A DNA stretch of 64,000 bases from Mycolicibacterium insubricum (GCF_010731615.1 NZ_AP022618.1:2232001-2296000); one strand, 5' to 3'. Positions 19,716 to 29,441 are shown, numbered from the stretch's first letter. Notes: a model not told the origin generated them from the sequence alone. Numbers and translations are program-made.

Positions 19716-21968
19716 TCAGCTGTGCACCGGGGACGGCAGCCGGTTCTCGGTGATGCCCAGCTCGTCGACCTGATAGACGTGGGCGGTGTTGAGATCGAAG
19801 AACACCCCGACCACCTCGATGCGCCCTTCGGCCACCGCCTCGGTAAGCACCGGATGCGCGATGAGGCGGCCGACCTGGATCGCCACATTGACCACCCCGA
19901 GCTGATCGGTTTCACCGAACCCACGCTCGGCCGCGGTGGCCCGGGCCGGGTGCCCGTCGTGATAGGCGGTGACGCTGTCATGGGCGTGCGCCAGCCAGTG
20001 GCTCACCGGGTTCGGCGCCTCGTCGTCGTTGTCGATCAGCGCGGTCATTGCGCCGCACGACGAATGTCCACACACCACAATCGAACTCACGCCCAACTTG
20101 CTGGCGGCGAAATCCAGGGCGGCATCCATCGACTCGTCCGTCCCGTCGTTGACCACCAGGTTTCCGACGTTGCGTACGGTGAACAGGTCACCCGGCCCGC
20201 TGGCGGTGATCACGTTCGGCAGGATCCGGGAATCGGCGCAGGTCAAAAACAGCGCGTCCGGATTCTGGTCCTCGGTCAGCTCGGCGATGTGCGGCGACAG
20301 CACCCCGCGGCCACGCCGGTTGTACTCGTCGATGCCGTCGAGGACCGAGCCGCCCTCGTCGCGGTAGCTGGCCAGCCAGGACCGCCACGGCACCAGACCC
20401 ACGGCACGGGTGCCGTAGTGCCGCTTGGGCGGCGCGGCATGCGCGTGGTGCAGCTTGGCGTGCGACGACTCGATGATCAAGACGGTGCCGCCGGTGGCCT
20501 CATGCGCCCGCTTCCAGTCGGCGATCGTCTCGGAGATCGCGTGATCGACGTAGTCGGCGTTGATGGTGATGGTGACCCGCGAACCATTCGGCAGCTCGCC
20601 GAGGATCCGGGTCAGCCGCGGCAGCGACAGGAAGCTCAGCGTGCCGTCGAGTTCGACGTGCCAGTCCTCGTTGTCGTCGGCGTCGTTGCCGAATTCCGCC
20701 GGCCGGGCCTCCATGTGCGCCCGCATCACCCGCCACAGCAGGATGACGATCGAGACGGCCAGGCCTATGGCGACGCCCTCGAGCAGGTTCAGGAACACCA
20801 CGCACACCACGGTGATCAGATAGACCGCGAGGTCGCCGGTACGACGGGCCATCCGGATCTGCGCCAGCTTCACCAGTTGCATGCCGATGACGATCAGCAG
20901 GCCGGCCAGCGCCGCCTTGGGCACCAACTCCACCAGGTCGGTCAGCATCGACGCGAACAGCAGAATCCAGACGCCGTGCAATACCGCCGACCACCGGGTG
21001 CGGGCACCGGCATTCACGTTGGTGGAGCTACGGACGATGACGCCGGTGACCGGCAGGCCGCTGAGCGCACCGGACACCACGTTCGCGCTGCCCTGACCGA
21101 TCATCTCGCGGTCGAAATTGCTGCGCGGACCGGTGTGCAGCTTGTCGACCCCGACCGCGGACAGCAGGGACTCGACGCTGGCGATCAGCGCGACGGTCAG
21201 CACCGCCAGCACCAGGGCACCGATGTGCGCGCTCCACGGCGAGCCGTCCCCGGCGGCCGCGGCCACGTCGGGCAGGCCCACCGAATCGAAGAAGTCCTTC
21301 CCCTGCAGATCGATCCGTTCGGCCGGCAGCTTCGCCACGACGGCCACCGCGGTCCCGACGACGATCGCCACCAGTGCTCCGGGGATCACCCGCAGCCGGG
21401 CGGGCAGCTTCGGCCACAGCAGCAGGATCGCGATGACGATGACGCCGATGATCACGTCGGGCAGATGGTGGTTGACGATGCCGTGCGGGAGCGCGGCGAG
21501 GTTCTCCCACGCCGTGCTGCGCGACGCTCCGCCCATCAGGACGTGGATCTGCTGCAGGGCGATGGTGATGCCGATTCCGGCCAGCATCGCGTGCACCACC
21601 ACCGGGGCGATGGCCAGTGCCGTCCGAGCGATCCGGGACAGTCCGAACAGGATCTGCAGCACACCGGCGGCCGCGGTGATGACACACGTCATCGCCCAGC
21701 CGAACTGGTCGATGAGGCCGGCCACCACCACGGTCAGGCCGGCGGCGGGACCGGTCACCTGCAGCGGGGAGCCGCCGATCAGGCCCGCGACGATGCCGCC
21801 GACGACAGCCGCGATGAGTCCGGCCATCAACGGCGCGCCGGACGCGTAGGCGATGCCCAGCGACAGCGGCAGGGCGACCAGGAACACCACCAGTGAGGCG
21901 GGCAGGTCGTGTTTGAGGTTCTGCAGAGCGGAGGATTTCGAGCCGTGCTCGAGGGAGGCAGTAGCCAT
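19716..21968 (-). CDS. SulP transporter fused to beta-carbonic anhydrase
   Basis: About 750 residues, like Rv3273 of M. tuberculosis. The N-terminal SulP/SLC26 part has 10 or more transmembrane helices (about 20-430) with the family motif VTGPAAGLTVVVA near 70. A short STAS-like stretch follows. The C-terminal 220 residues are a beta-carbonic anhydrase with zinc ligands Cys577, His635 and Cys638 and the Asp579/Arg581 pair in CADSR. The fusion suggests bicarbonate transport coupled to CO2 hydration. The ATG at 21968 is preferred because homologues begin near there; an in-frame GTG at 22052 is possible. Confidence 0.92.
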   Translation of the reverse strand: MATASLEHGSKSSALQNLKHDLPASLVVFLVALPLSLGIAYASGAPLMAGLIAAVVGGIVAGLIGGSPLQVTGPAAGLTVVVAGLIDQFGWAMTCVITAAAGVLQILFGLSRIARTALAIAPVVVHAMLAGIGITIALQQIHVLMGGASRSTAWENLAALPHGIVNHHLPDVIIGVIVIAILLLWPKLPARLRVIPGALVAIVVGTAVAVVAKLPAERIDLQGKDFFDSVGLPDVAAAAGDGSPWSAHIGALVLAVLTVALIASVESLLSAVGVDKLHTGPRSNFDREMIGQGSANVVSGALSGLPVTGVIVRSSTNVNAGARTRWSAVLHGVWILLFASMLTDLVELVPKAALAGLLIVIGMQLVKLAQIRMARRTGDLAVYLITVVCVVFLNLLEGVAIGLAVSIVILLWRVMRAHMEARPAEFGNDADDNEDWHVELDGTLSFLSLPRLTRILGELPNGSRVTITINADYVDHAISETIADWKRAHEATGGTVLIIESSHAKLHHAHAAPPKRHYGTRAVGLVPWRSWLASYRDEGGSVLDGIDEYNRRGRGVLSPHIAELTEDQNPDALFLTCADSRILPNVITASGPGDLFTVRNVGNLVVNDGTDESMDAALDFAASKLGVSSIVVCGHSSCGAMTALIDNDDEAPNPVSHWLAHAHDSVTAYHDGHPARATAAERGFGETDQLGVVNVAIQVGRLIAHPVLTEAVAEGRIEVVGVFFDLNTAHVYQVDELGITENRLPSPVHS

Positions 21969-22073
21969 CGTGGGGCCTATCGGTGTGAGTGGTGTCGACA
22001 AGAATGCGCCGGTACGGCCGCCGCCGGGGGAACCGTCAACTCGATTCACCACACGGAGGCGCCGCGGCGCCGG

Positions 22074-22442
22074 TCACTGTCGATCGATACCGATATCCGT
22101 CAGCCGGGAACGCCCCGGTGAATCGGGGCCACGGCTCAGCACCCGGCCGCGGACCGGACGGCCCACCACAATCGCCACGGCCAGCAGGGCGGCGAAGGTC
22201 AATGCGGCCGGCACATACGACGGCCCCGGCGGCACGTCGCGCCGCAACCGGTCACCGACGGCGCTGGCCTGGTTGACCGGGTGATGGTGGGTTTCCTCCG
22301 GAAGTTGCCAGGGAGTACTGGCGGCGGCGGCCGCGGCGGCGACCCCGGGCGCCGTCGTGCTGCCGGTGGCCGGCATGAAGAAACTCAAGGCCGCCAGCAA
22401 CAACAGCAGCGCAGCATTCGCGCTCGCCCGGCGGTTACCCAT
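22074..22442 (-). CDS. Small membrane protein of unknown function
   Basis: 122 residues. An N-terminal hydrophobic segment (NAALLLLLAALSFFMPATG, about 9-27), an Ala-rich linker, a polar His-containing region, and a second transmembrane helix (about 77-95) followed by a basic, Arg-rich tail. No family is recognised. A TAATCT box exactly 7 nt before the ATG supports it as a real, leaderless gene. It is upstream of, and on the same strand as, the SulP-carbonic anhydrase gene. Confidence 0.6.
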   Translation of the reverse strand: MGNRRASANAALLLLLAALSFFMPATGSTTAPGVAAAAAAASTPWQLPEETHHHPVNQASAVGDRLRRDVPPGPSYVPAALTFAALLAVAIVVGRPVRGRVLSRGPDSPGRSRLTDIGIDRQ

Positions 22443-22449
22443 GTGTTCG

Positions 22450-22455
22450 AGATTA
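22450..22455 (-). promoter_or_regulatory. -10 box of the small membrane protein at 22442 (leaderless)
   Basis: TAATCT on the minus strand, 7 nt before the ATG. Confidence 0.5.
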
Positions 22456-22528
22456 GCAGCGTGTCAAGGGTGGGTGCCATTACGCGAGGTAGGCTTCGCG
22501 CCAAGGGGATTGACGTGAGGAGGGTCAC

Positions 22529-22981
22529 ATGCCGGGTTTGGCCGAGTTGGCGCTGGGGACGGCACCGATCGCCGGCGGGGCTTTGCTGGGCCTGATCGTC
22601 GGCAACGGCCGCGGGCCCGATGTGCGGGCAGGGATCAAGGCCGATATGGACCTGTTGGACCGGCTGCCGGCCGAGGACACCGAACGTCGGGCGGCTCTGC
22701 AGGGGGCCATCGACGTCCGTATCGACGACATCGTGGCGACGGTCGCCCGCAACCGGGATATCCGGGCGCTGGCCACCTCCTACCGGGGCAATTGGCGCGA
22801 CATCGTGGTGTTCGTGTGCACCGTGCTGTTCACGATCGTCTGGTGGGAGGTCGACCACCACCGCGCGCACTGGCTGCCGATGTTCGTCGCCCTGATCGTG
22901 CTGTCGGTGATCTGCGCCGGGTACGCGCTGCGCGGGTTCGCTGAGGGCCTCGGCGAGTTCCGCCGCCGCCGGTGGAACTGA
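22529..22981 (+). CDS. Membrane protein of unknown function
   Basis: 150 residues behind a strong GAGGAGGGTCAC ribosome-binding site. A hydrophobic N-terminus (about 5-25), a soluble charged middle rich in Asp and Arg (30-85) that looks helical, and two adjacent transmembrane helices (about 92-108 and 117-135, the first with VWWEVDHH at its end). No family recognised. The MFS gene follows 70 bp downstream on the same strand. Confidence 0.72.
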   Translation: MPGLAELALGTAPIAGGALLGLIVGNGRGPDVRAGIKADMDLLDRLPAEDTERRAALQGAIDVRIDDIVATVARNRDIRALATSYRGNWRDIVVFVCTVLFTIVWWEVDHHRAHWLPMFVALIVLSVICAGYALRGFAEGLGEFRRRRWN

Positions 22982-23051
22982 GGCCGTCAGCGCCGCGATA
23001 GCGGGAAAATCGGTTGCCGGGGATGGTCGCGCCGGTGCGACGATAGCTTTC

Positions 23052-24275
23052 GTGGACTACCAGCGCGACCTCGAACGCGAGCTCGACGGTGCGGCCGAAC
23101 TGCGGCCCCGGGCGATGGCCGCCGGTGGCGCCCTGCTGATCGTCGCCGTGGTACTGACCGCGCTGAACCTGCGCCCGGCGATCACCAGCATCGGTCCGCT
23201 GCTCGGCGAGATGCGCTCCGAACTCGGGGCATCGGCGGTGTGGGCCGGCGTCCTGACCACGCTGCCGGGATTGTGCTTCGCCGCCGCCGGGCTGGCGGCA
23301 CCGTGGCTGTCGCGGAGGATCGGGCTGGGCTGGGCGATCGCAGCCGGCTTGACGATCCTGACCGCCGGTCTGATCGTCCGGGTACTCGACGGGCCGGCCG
23401 TCGTGATCGCCGGCACCCTGCTGGCCACCGGTGGCATCGCCCTGGTCAACGTGCTCATCCCGGTCGTCATCAAGGGCTCATTCCCCACCCGGATCGGGGT
23501 GATGACCGGCGTCTACACCGCCGCGTTGCAGGGCGGCGGAGCGCTGGGCTCGGCCCTCACCCCGCTGCTGGACCGGATACTCGGCGGCTGGGCCGGGGCG
23601 CTGGGCGCCTGGGCGGTGGTCTCCGGGCTGGCGCTCGCACTCTGGTTGCTCGGCGCCCGGCAGATCGAGGCCGCCCGGCCGTTGAGCACCCCCACCGCAC
23701 GGCGGGGCCCGTCGCTGCTGCGGTCCCGACTGGCCTGGACCATCACCCTGTTCTTCGGCACCCAGTCGTTCCTCGCGTATGTGGTGATGGGCTGGCTACC
23801 GGAGGTGTTCATCGACGGCGGCATCAGCCAGACCCGGGCGGGCCTGCTACTCGGGCTGATCTCGGTGCTGGCCGTCCCGATCAGCCTCGTCGTCGCCCCG
23901 CTGGCAGCCGGCCGGCCCAGCCAGAGCGGCTGGATCGTCGGGCTCGGCGTCGCCGGCGTCGCCGGGGTGATCGGGCTGCTGATCGACCCGGGTGCGGCGC
24001 CGGTCCTGTGGAGTGTGCTGGTCGGGCTGGGGATGAGCGTGTTCTCGCTGGCCCTGGCGGTGATCGCGCTGCGGGCGCGCGACGCGGACACCACCGCTGC
24101 GCTGTCCGGCATGGTGCAGGGCTTCGGCTATCTGCTGGCCGGGGTGGGCCCGCTGTTGTTCGGCGTGCTGCACGATGCGACGGGAGCCTGGACCGTGCCC
24201 TTTGCGATGCTGCTGGCGGTCTACGCCGTGCAGATGGTCACCGGCGCGCTGGCCGGGCGCCAGCGCTACGTGTAG
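23052..24275 (+). CDS. MFS transporter, CynX/NimT type
   Basis: 407 residues with 12 predicted transmembrane helices. The first helix ends in LNLRPAITSIGPLL (about 37-50), the signature of the cyanate/nitroimidazole exporter branch (CynX, NimT, YeaN). Substrates of this branch are small anions or 2-nitroimidazole; the one here cannot be told. GTG start. It converges on the CitE-like gene with 7 bp between stops, leaving no room for a separate terminator. Confidence 0.85.
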   Translation: MDYQRDLERELDGAAELRPRAMAAGGALLIVAVVLTALNLRPAITSIGPLLGEMRSELGASAVWAGVLTTLPGLCFAAAGLAAPWLSRRIGLGWAIAAGLTILTAGLIVRVLDGPAVVIAGTLLATGGIALVNVLIPVVIKGSFPTRIGVMTGVYTAALQGGGALGSALTPLLDRILGGWAGALGAWAVVSGLALALWLLGARQIEAARPLSTPTARRGPSLLRSRLAWTITLFFGTQSFLAYVVMGWLPEVFIDGGISQTRAGLLLGLISVLAVPISLVVAPLAAGRPSQSGWIVGLGVAGVAGVIGLLIDPGAAPVLWSVLVGLGMSVFSLALAVIALRARDADTTAALSGMVQGFGYLLAGVGPLLFGVLHDATGAWTVPFAMLLAVYAVQMVTGALAGRQRYV

Positions 24276-24282
24276 CCGCGGG

Positions 24283-25197
24283 TCAGTAGTGGTAGGTGTC
24301 CGACGGGGCCGGGCGGTGCCCGCGCTCGTCGTACCCGACGTCACCGGAGCCGATGCCGTAGGCGCGGGCCAGATCCAGGATCTTGGTCGCCCGGGCGATA
24401 CGCGGCAGGTCCGAGCCGTTGCGGATCTCGCCGCCGTCGCGGTTGAACTCGGCGAAAAACTCCTTGGCCCAGGCGATGTCGTCGGGCGACGGTGACAGGC
24501 CGGCGTTGACCGCGGAGCACTGGTCCGGCGACAGGCAGATCTTGCCGGTCATCCCGAACTCGGCGGACACCGCGGCCGCCTCGGACAGCTTCAGCGCGCT
24601 GGAGCCGACGGTCGGGCCGTCAATGGCGCTGGGCAGATGCGCGGCCCGCGCGGCGATGGTGAACCGGGACCGCGCGTACGCCAGCGTCGCCGGGTTGTCG
24701 CCGAAGCCGGTGTCGCGGCGGAAGTCGCCGATGCCGAACGCCAGCCGGAAAGTGCCCTTGGTGGCCGCGATCTCGGTGATGCGTTCCAGTCCGCGCGCGG
24801 TCTCCACCAGCGCGACGATCGGCACGCCGGGCAGCATCCGCGCGGTCTCGGTGACGTGGTCGACCGACTCCACCATCGCCAGCATCACGCCCCCGACCGA
24901 GGTGCCGGCCAGCAGTTCGCAGTCACCGGCCCACCACTGGGTGCCGAAGCCGTTGATCCGCACCCAGTCGTCGCGGCCGCCGGCCAGCCAGGAAGCGACA
25001 TGGTCGCGGGCGGCGGCCTTGTCCTTGGGGGCGACGGCGTCCTCGATGTCGAGCACCACGATGTCCGCGTGCGAGCGGGTGGCGGCCTCGAAACGGTCGG
25101 CGTGCGAGCCGTTGACCAGCAGCCAGCTGCGGGCCAGTACCGGGTCGAGCCGGGTGCCGCCGTCGGTGGAATCGGTGCTGAAGGGTTGCTCGTACAC
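24283..25197 (-). CDS. HpcH/HpaI-type CoA-ester lyase (CitE-like)
   Basis: About 304 residues in a TIM barrel of the citramalyl/malyl-CoA lyase superfamily. The metal-binding and catalytic stretches VVLDIEDAVAPKDKAAAR (about 45), ALVETARGLERI (about 140) and GIGDFRRDTGF (about 165) are present, and GKICLSPDQCSAVNAGL is the CoA end. Likely cleaves a malyl- or citramalyl-type CoA ester. The start is uncertain: the GTG at 25197 is used, but the frame stays open upstream (GYRPVGDDYG) and an in-frame ATG at 25305 would overlap the dienelactone hydrolase by 50 nt. Same operon as that gene. Confidence 0.8.
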   Translation of the reverse strand: MYEQPFSTDSTDGGTRLDPVLARSWLLVNGSHADRFEAATRSHADIVVLDIEDAVAPKDKAAARDHVASWLAGGRDDWVRINGFGTQWWAGDCELLAGTSVGGVMLAMVESVDHVTETARMLPGVPIVALVETARGLERITEIAATKGTFRLAFGIGDFRRDTGFGDNPATLAYARSRFTIAARAAHLPSAIDGPTVGSSALKLSEAAAVSAEFGMTGKICLSPDQCSAVNAGLSPSPDDIAWAKEFFAEFNRDGGEIRNGSDLPRIARATKILDLARAYGIGSGDVGYDERGHRPAPSDTYHY

Positions 25198-25255
25198 GCC
25201 ATAATCGTCGCCTACCGGCCGGTAGCCGAATGCCAGGGGGTCCGCGACGGGTGGG

Positions 25256-25993
25256 TTACAACGCCGCGCCGAACACCCGCTCCATGGCCTGCCAATGCCG
25301 CTCATCGGCGGTTTTGTCGTAGGCGCCGGCATTGTCGGGCACCGCGAACCCGTGCGCGGCCGGGTAGAACTCGACGGTGTGCTCGACGCCCGCATCGGCC
25401 AGGGCCCCATCCAGCGTGACCCCGTTCTCGGCGGTGAACGACGCGTCGCTCTCGGCCGCGGCGACGTAGACGACGGCCTGGATGCGCGGGGCCGCCAGGT
25501 GCGGGCTGTCCGGCGCCTCGGTGACCAGGCCGCCGCCGTGGAACGACATCGCGACCGCAACGCGCTCCGGAAGGCGACCGGCCACCGTGAACGACGTGCG
25601 CCCGCCCATGCAGTAGCCGGTGGTGCCGAACCGGGTGCCTGCGACGTCGGGGCGCTGCTGCAGGTAGTCGAAGAACGCAGCGGCGTCGGTGGTCATCCGC
25701 TCCGGGGTCACCTCGGCCATCATGGCGAACAGCCGGTCCCGCTCGGCCGGATCGGTGAACGCGGTGGGCAGGTCGAACGGCGCCCGACCCGCGTGTCGGT
25801 AGTAGATGTCGGGTACCAGAACCACGTAGCCCAGGGCGGCCATCCGCGCCGCCATGGCGTCGAACGTCGGCCTCGGCCCACCCGCGTCGGGGTACATCAC
25901 CACCGCCGGCCACGGGCCGTCGCCGTCGGGGGTGGCGACGGTGATCCGGCAGTCGCCGTCGGGAGTGGTCACGGTGTCCGTGGCAGTCGGCAT
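25256..25993 (-). CDS. Dienelactone hydrolase family protein
   Basis: 245 residues. Alpha/beta-hydrolase with a cysteine nucleophile, Cys128 in GYCMGG, the usual arrangement of carboxymethylenebutenolidase. The acid is probably the Asp in AAAESDASF, and the His is in AAHGFAVPD near the end. Such enzymes open lactone or enol-ester rings in aromatic or fatty-acid breakdown. The ATG at 25993 has a TATAAC sequence 6 nt upstream. It is divergent from thyA and upstream of the CitE-like lyase on the same strand. Confidence 0.87.
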   Translation of the reverse strand: MPTATDTVTTPDGDCRITVATPDGDGPWPAVVMYPDAGGPRPTFDAMAARMAALGYVVLVPDIYYRHAGRAPFDLPTAFTDPAERDRLFAMMAEVTPERMTTDAAAFFDYLQQRPDVAGTRFGTTGYCMGGRTSFTVAGRLPERVAVAMSFHGGGLVTEAPDSPHLAAPRIQAVVYVAAAESDASFTAENGVTLDGALADAGVEHTVEFYPAAHGFAVPDNAGAYDKTADERHWQAMERVFGAAL

Positions 25994-26011
25994 GCTTCGG
26001 TTATAGCGAAG

Positions 26012-26017
26012 TAAGCT
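26012..26017 (+). promoter_or_regulatory. -10 box of thyA (leaderless)
   Basis: TAAGCT, 7 nt, then the GTG at 26025. The opposing -10 of the dienelactone hydrolase (GTTATA as read on plus, 26000-26005) is only 6 bp away, so the two promoters probably compete. Confidence 0.55.
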
Positions 26018-26024
26018 GGCCTCC

Positions 26025-26843
26025 GTGTCAGCTTCGCCGACGGCTCCCATCCCGACGCCGTACGAGGATCTGCTTCGGCTGGTGCTGAGCCGGGGCACGC
26101 CGAAGTCCGACCGCACCGGAACCGGCACCCGCAGCATCTTCGGCCACCAACTGCGCTACGACCTGTCGGCCGGTTTCCCGCTGATCACCACCAAGAAGGT
26201 GCACACCAAATCGGTGATCTACGAGCTGCTGTGGTTCCTGCGTGGCGATTCCAACGTGCACTGGCTGCAGGAGCACGGCGTCAGCATCTGGGACGAATGG
26301 GCCGCACCCGACGGCGACCTCGGCCCGGTGTACGGGGTGCAGTGGCGCAGCTGGCCGACGCCCTCGGGCGAGCACATCGACCAGATCTCCAACGCCCTGG
26401 CGCTGCTGAGGTCCGACCCGGATTCCCGCCGCAACATCGTCTCGGCGTGGAACGTCGGGGAGATCCCGCAGATGGCGCTGCCGCCGTGTCACGCGTTCTT
26501 CCAGTTCTACGTCGCCGACGGGCGGCTGTCGTGCCAGCTGTACCAGCGCAGCGCGGACCTGTTCCTGGGCGTGCCGTTCAACATCGCCAGCTACGCGCTG
26601 CTGACGCACATGATGGCCGCCCAGGCCGGGTTGGACGTCGGCGAGTTCGTCTGGACCGGCGGGGACTGCCACATCTACGACAACCACGTCGAGCAGGTCG
26701 AGCTGCAACTGTCCCGCGACGCGCGGCCCTACCCGGAACTTCTTCTCAAACACCGCGATTCGATCTTCGACTACACCTACGAGGACATCGAGATCACCGG
26801 CTACGACCCGCACCCCGGCATCAAGGCACCGGTGGCGGTGTGA
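26025..26843 (+). CDS. thyA: Thymidylate synthase ThyA
   Basis: 272 residues. Methylates dUMP with methylene-tetrahydrofolate and leaves dihydrofolate, which the next gene (dfrA) recycles. Catalytic Cys155 is in [10 protein letters not shown], followed by [17 protein letters not shown] for dUMP binding. Leaderless GTG start. dfrA begins 10 bp downstream. A second, flavin-dependent synthase (thyX) lies 1.8 kb further on. Confidence 0.97.
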   Translation: MSASPTAPIPTPYEDLLRLVLSRGTPKSDRTGTGTRSIFGHQLRYDLSAGFPLITTKKVHTKSVIYELLWFLRGDSNVHWLQEHGVSIWDEWAAPDGDLGPVYGVQWRSWPTPSGEHIDQISNALALLRSDPDSRRNIVSAWNVGEIPQMALPPCHAFFQFYVADGRLSCQLYQRSADLFLGVPFNIASYALLTHMMAAQAGLDVGEFVWTGGDCHIYDNHVEQVELQLSRDARPYPELLLKHRDSIFDYTYEDIEITGYDPHPGIKAPVAV

Positions 26844-26853
26844 GGGCACGCCG

Positions 26854-27330
26854 ATGACGCTGTCGCTGATCTGGGCGCAGGCACGCTCCGGGGTGATCGG
26901 CCGCGGCGGCGACATTCCCTGGCAGCTGCCCGAAGACATGGCCCACTTCAAGGAGCTGACCGTCGGCCACCCGGTGCTGATGGGCCGGGCGACCTGGGAG
27001 TCGCTGCCGCCGCGGTTTCGCCCGCTGCCGGGACGTCGCAACCTGGTGCTCACCCGAGATCCGGGCTACCGGGCCGAGGGCGCCGAAGTGGTGACCGCCC
27101 TGCCCACCGGCTTCGACGGCTGGGTCATCGGCGGCGCCCAGATCTATGCGTTGGCACTGCCGCTGGCCGGCCGTTGCGAGGTCACCGAGGTCGACGTCGA
27201 CCTGCCGTTTCGCGGTGGCGACGCCATCGCGCCGGTGCTCGACGGCTCCTGGTCGGTGAGCGCCGGTGAGTGGCTGACCAGCCGCACCGGTCTGCGCTAC
27301 CGCTTCTGCACCTACCTGCCTCAGGAGTAG
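26854..27330 (+). CDS. dfrA: Dihydrofolate reductase
   Basis: 158 residues. NADPH-dependent reduction of dihydrofolate made by ThyA. The N-terminal [25 protein letters not shown] region contains the substrate loop and the conserved acidic residue, [21 protein letters not shown] gives NADPH binding, and [13 protein letters not shown] is the second cofactor segment. Transcribed with thyA, and followed 6 bp later by the YcaQ-like gene. Confidence 0.97.
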   Translation: MTLSLIWAQARSGVIGRGGDIPWQLPEDMAHFKELTVGHPVLMGRATWESLPPRFRPLPGRRNLVLTRDPGYRAEGAEVVTALPTGFDGWVIGGAQIYALALPLAGRCEVTEVDVDLPFRGGDAIAPVLDGSWSVSAGEWLTSRTGLRYRFCTYLPQE

Positions 27331-27336
27331 CGTCCG

Positions 27337-28548
27337 GTGAGCGTGGCCAACCTCACCACCGCCCAGGCCCGTCGGGTCGCGGTCGCCGCACAGGGCTTCC
27401 ACGCCCGCCCGCGCAGCGGTCCGGTCACCCGCTCCGACCTCGGCAGGCTGGTCTCCAGAATTCAGGTACTGCAACTGGATTCGGTTTCGGTGACGGTGCG
27501 GGCGCACTACGCCCCGGTGTTCAGCCGGTTCGGGGCCTATGACCGCGACCTGCTGGACCGCGCGGCCTGGTCGCATTCGGCCCGCGCACCCCGGCTGCTG
27601 GTGGAGTACTGGGCGCACGAAGCCGCGTTGATGTCGGTGCAGGACTGGCCGTTGTTGCGTTGGCGGATGCGCGAGTACACCCACGGCCGGTGGGGCACCG
27701 AGATCGTCAAGCGCAATCCGCGGCTGGCCGAGGACATCCTCGCCGCCGTCGCCGACCTCGGCCCGTCGACCGCCGGCCAGATCGAGGCGCATCTGGAATC
27801 CGCACCGCGGGCGCGCAAGGGCCCGTGGTGGGACCGAAGTGAAACCAAATGGGTGGCCGAGGCGCTCTGGTCCTCGGGAGCCCTGACCACCGCGCACCGG
27901 GTCGGATTCGCCCGCCACTACGACCTCACCGACAACGTGCTGCCCGCAGATGTACTGGCCCGCCACGTCGACGACGACGAGGCGGTGCGGGAACTGACCC
28001 TGCGCGCGGCGACCGCGCTGGGTGTTGCAACCGCCGCCGACATCCGCGACTATTTCCGGCTGTCCGCCGCCCAGGTCAAGCCCGCGTTGGCGCAGTTGAC
28101 CGCGGCGGGGGAACTGGAGCCGGTCACCGTGGGCGGGGTACCGGCGTATCTGCGCAGCGGGCAACCTATTCCGCGCAGTGACCGCGGGACCGCGCTGCTG
28201 TGCCCGTTCGATCCGCTGATCTTCTTCCGGCCCAGGGTCGAGCGGCTGTTCGGCTTCCGCTACCGCATCGAGATCTACACCCCGGCCGCCAACAGGGAGT
28301 ACGGCTATTACGTTTGGCCGTTCCTGCTCGACGGTGAACTGGTCGCCCGGGTCGATCTCAAGGCGGATCGGGCCGCCGGGCTGCTGACCGTGCCCGGCGC
28401 ATTCCTGGAGAACGGCCGAGACCCGGTCCGGGTGGCGGCGGCCCTGGCCGCCGAGCTGGCGGCGATGGCCGACTGGCTGGGATTGCCGGGGATCAGCGTG
28501 GGGGACCGGGGTGATCTGGCCGCCCCGCTGCGGCGGGCATGCCCGTAG
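27337..28548 (+). CDS. YcaQ/AlkX-like winged-helix DNA glycosylase (HTH_42)
   Basis: 403 residues. The all-winged-helix fold of the AlkZ/YcaQ superfamily, which unhooks alkylated or cross-linked bases. The catalytic motif is Gln46-Leu-Asp48 (VLQLDSV), the Q-x-D form of the YcaQ/AlkX branch, as against the Q-x-Q of AlkZ. The C-terminal RYRIEIYTPAANREYGYYVWPFLL segment is typical. A role in interstrand cross-link repair is inferred from the family. GTG start 6 bp after dfrA, so it is in the thyA-dfrA operon. Confidence 0.85.
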   Translation: MSVANLTTAQARRVAVAAQGFHARPRSGPVTRSDLGRLVSRIQVLQLDSVSVTVRAHYAPVFSRFGAYDRDLLDRAAWSHSARAPRLLVEYWAHEAALMSVQDWPLLRWRMREYTHGRWGTEIVKRNPRLAEDILAAVADLGPSTAGQIEAHLESAPRARKGPWWDRSETKWVAEALWSSGALTTAHRVGFARHYDLTDNVLPADVLARHVDDDEAVRELTLRAATALGVATAADIRDYFRLSAAQVKPALAQLTAAGELEPVTVGGVPAYLRSGQPIPRSDRGTALLCPFDPLIFFRPRVERLFGFRYRIEIYTPAANREYGYYVWPFLLDGELVARVDLKADRAAGLLTVPGAFLENGRDPVRVAAALAAELAAMADWLGLPGISVGDRGDLAAPLRRACP

Positions 28549-28676
28549 CGCGTCGCCGCTTCGGTCGGCAGGCTAGTACCAACTGTTGACCGGTGGCGGC
28601 CGATAACTGGATAGTCCATGTGTCGGCGCTCGGCGGTCAACATTCGGTACGGGTTCGGCTGCCAGGCCGGCGGCGC

Positions 28677-28682
28677 TAGGCT
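28677..28682 (+). promoter_or_regulatory. -10 box of thyX (leaderless)
   Basis: TAGGCT, 6 nt, then the GTG at 28689. Confidence 0.55.
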
Positions 28683-28688
28683 GCCCCG

Positions 28689-29441
28689 GTGGCCGAAACC
28701 GCGCCGCTGCGTGTGCAGCTGATCGCAAAGACCGAGTTCACCGCGCCCGAGTCGGTGCTGTGGAGCACCGACGTCGACGGCGGCGCGGCGCTGCTGGAGT
28801 TCGCCGGGCGCGCCTGCTACCAGGCCTGGGACAAGACGAATCCGCGTACCGCCGACAACGCCGACTACCTGCGGCATCTCATCGACGTCGGGCATCTGGC
28901 GGTCCTGGAGCATGCCACCGCGAGTTTCTACATCACCGGCCTGTCCCGGTCCTGCGGGCACGAACTCGTCCGACACCGGCACCTGTCCTTCTCCGAGCTG
29001 TCCCAGCGCTACGTCGCCGAACCCGACGCCCAGATCGTCGTGCCGCCGGGGATTGCCGGTGACCCCGAACTGGAGGGGCTGCTGGCCGACGCGGCCGATG
29101 CCAGCCACCGGGTCTACACCGAACTGCTGGATCGCCTCGACGCCAAACTGGCCGGTGACCCGTCAGCGCGGCTGCGCCAGAAGCAGGCCCGCCAGGCTGC
29201 CCGGTCGGTGCTGCCGTACGCCACCGAGACCCGCATGGTGGTCACCGGCAACTACCGCGCGTGGCGACACTTCATCGCGGTGCGGGCCAGCGAGCACGCG
29301 GACCTGGAAATGCGCCGGCTGGCCATCGCCTGCCTGCGGGAACTCGCCGCCCTGGCGCCGGCGGTCTTCGGTGACTTCCAGATCGCCACGCTGAACGACG
29401 GGACCGAGGTCGCCACCAGCCCGCTGGCCACCGAAGCCTGA
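28689..29441 (+). CDS. thyX: Flavin-dependent thymidylate synthase ThyX
   Basis: 250 residues, unrelated in fold to ThyA. Uses FAD and NADPH and releases tetrahydrofolate directly. The signature [11 protein letters not shown] (RHR-x7-S) is near residue 97-107, and the C-terminal nucleotide-binding [32 protein letters not shown] region is conserved. Keeping both ThyA and ThyX is characteristic of mycobacteria. Leaderless GTG start; dapA follows 47 bp downstream with its own -10. Confidence 0.97.
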   Translation: MAETAPLRVQLIAKTEFTAPESVLWSTDVDGGAALLEFAGRACYQAWDKTNPRTADNADYLRHLIDVGHLAVLEHATASFYITGLSRSCGHELVRHRHLSFSELSQRYVAEPDAQIVVPPGIAGDPELEGLLADAADASHRVYTELLDRLDAKLAGDPSARLRQKQARQAARSVLPYATETRMVVTGNYRAWRHFIAVRASEHADLEMRRLAIACLRELAALAPAVFGDFQIATLNDGTEVATSPLATEA

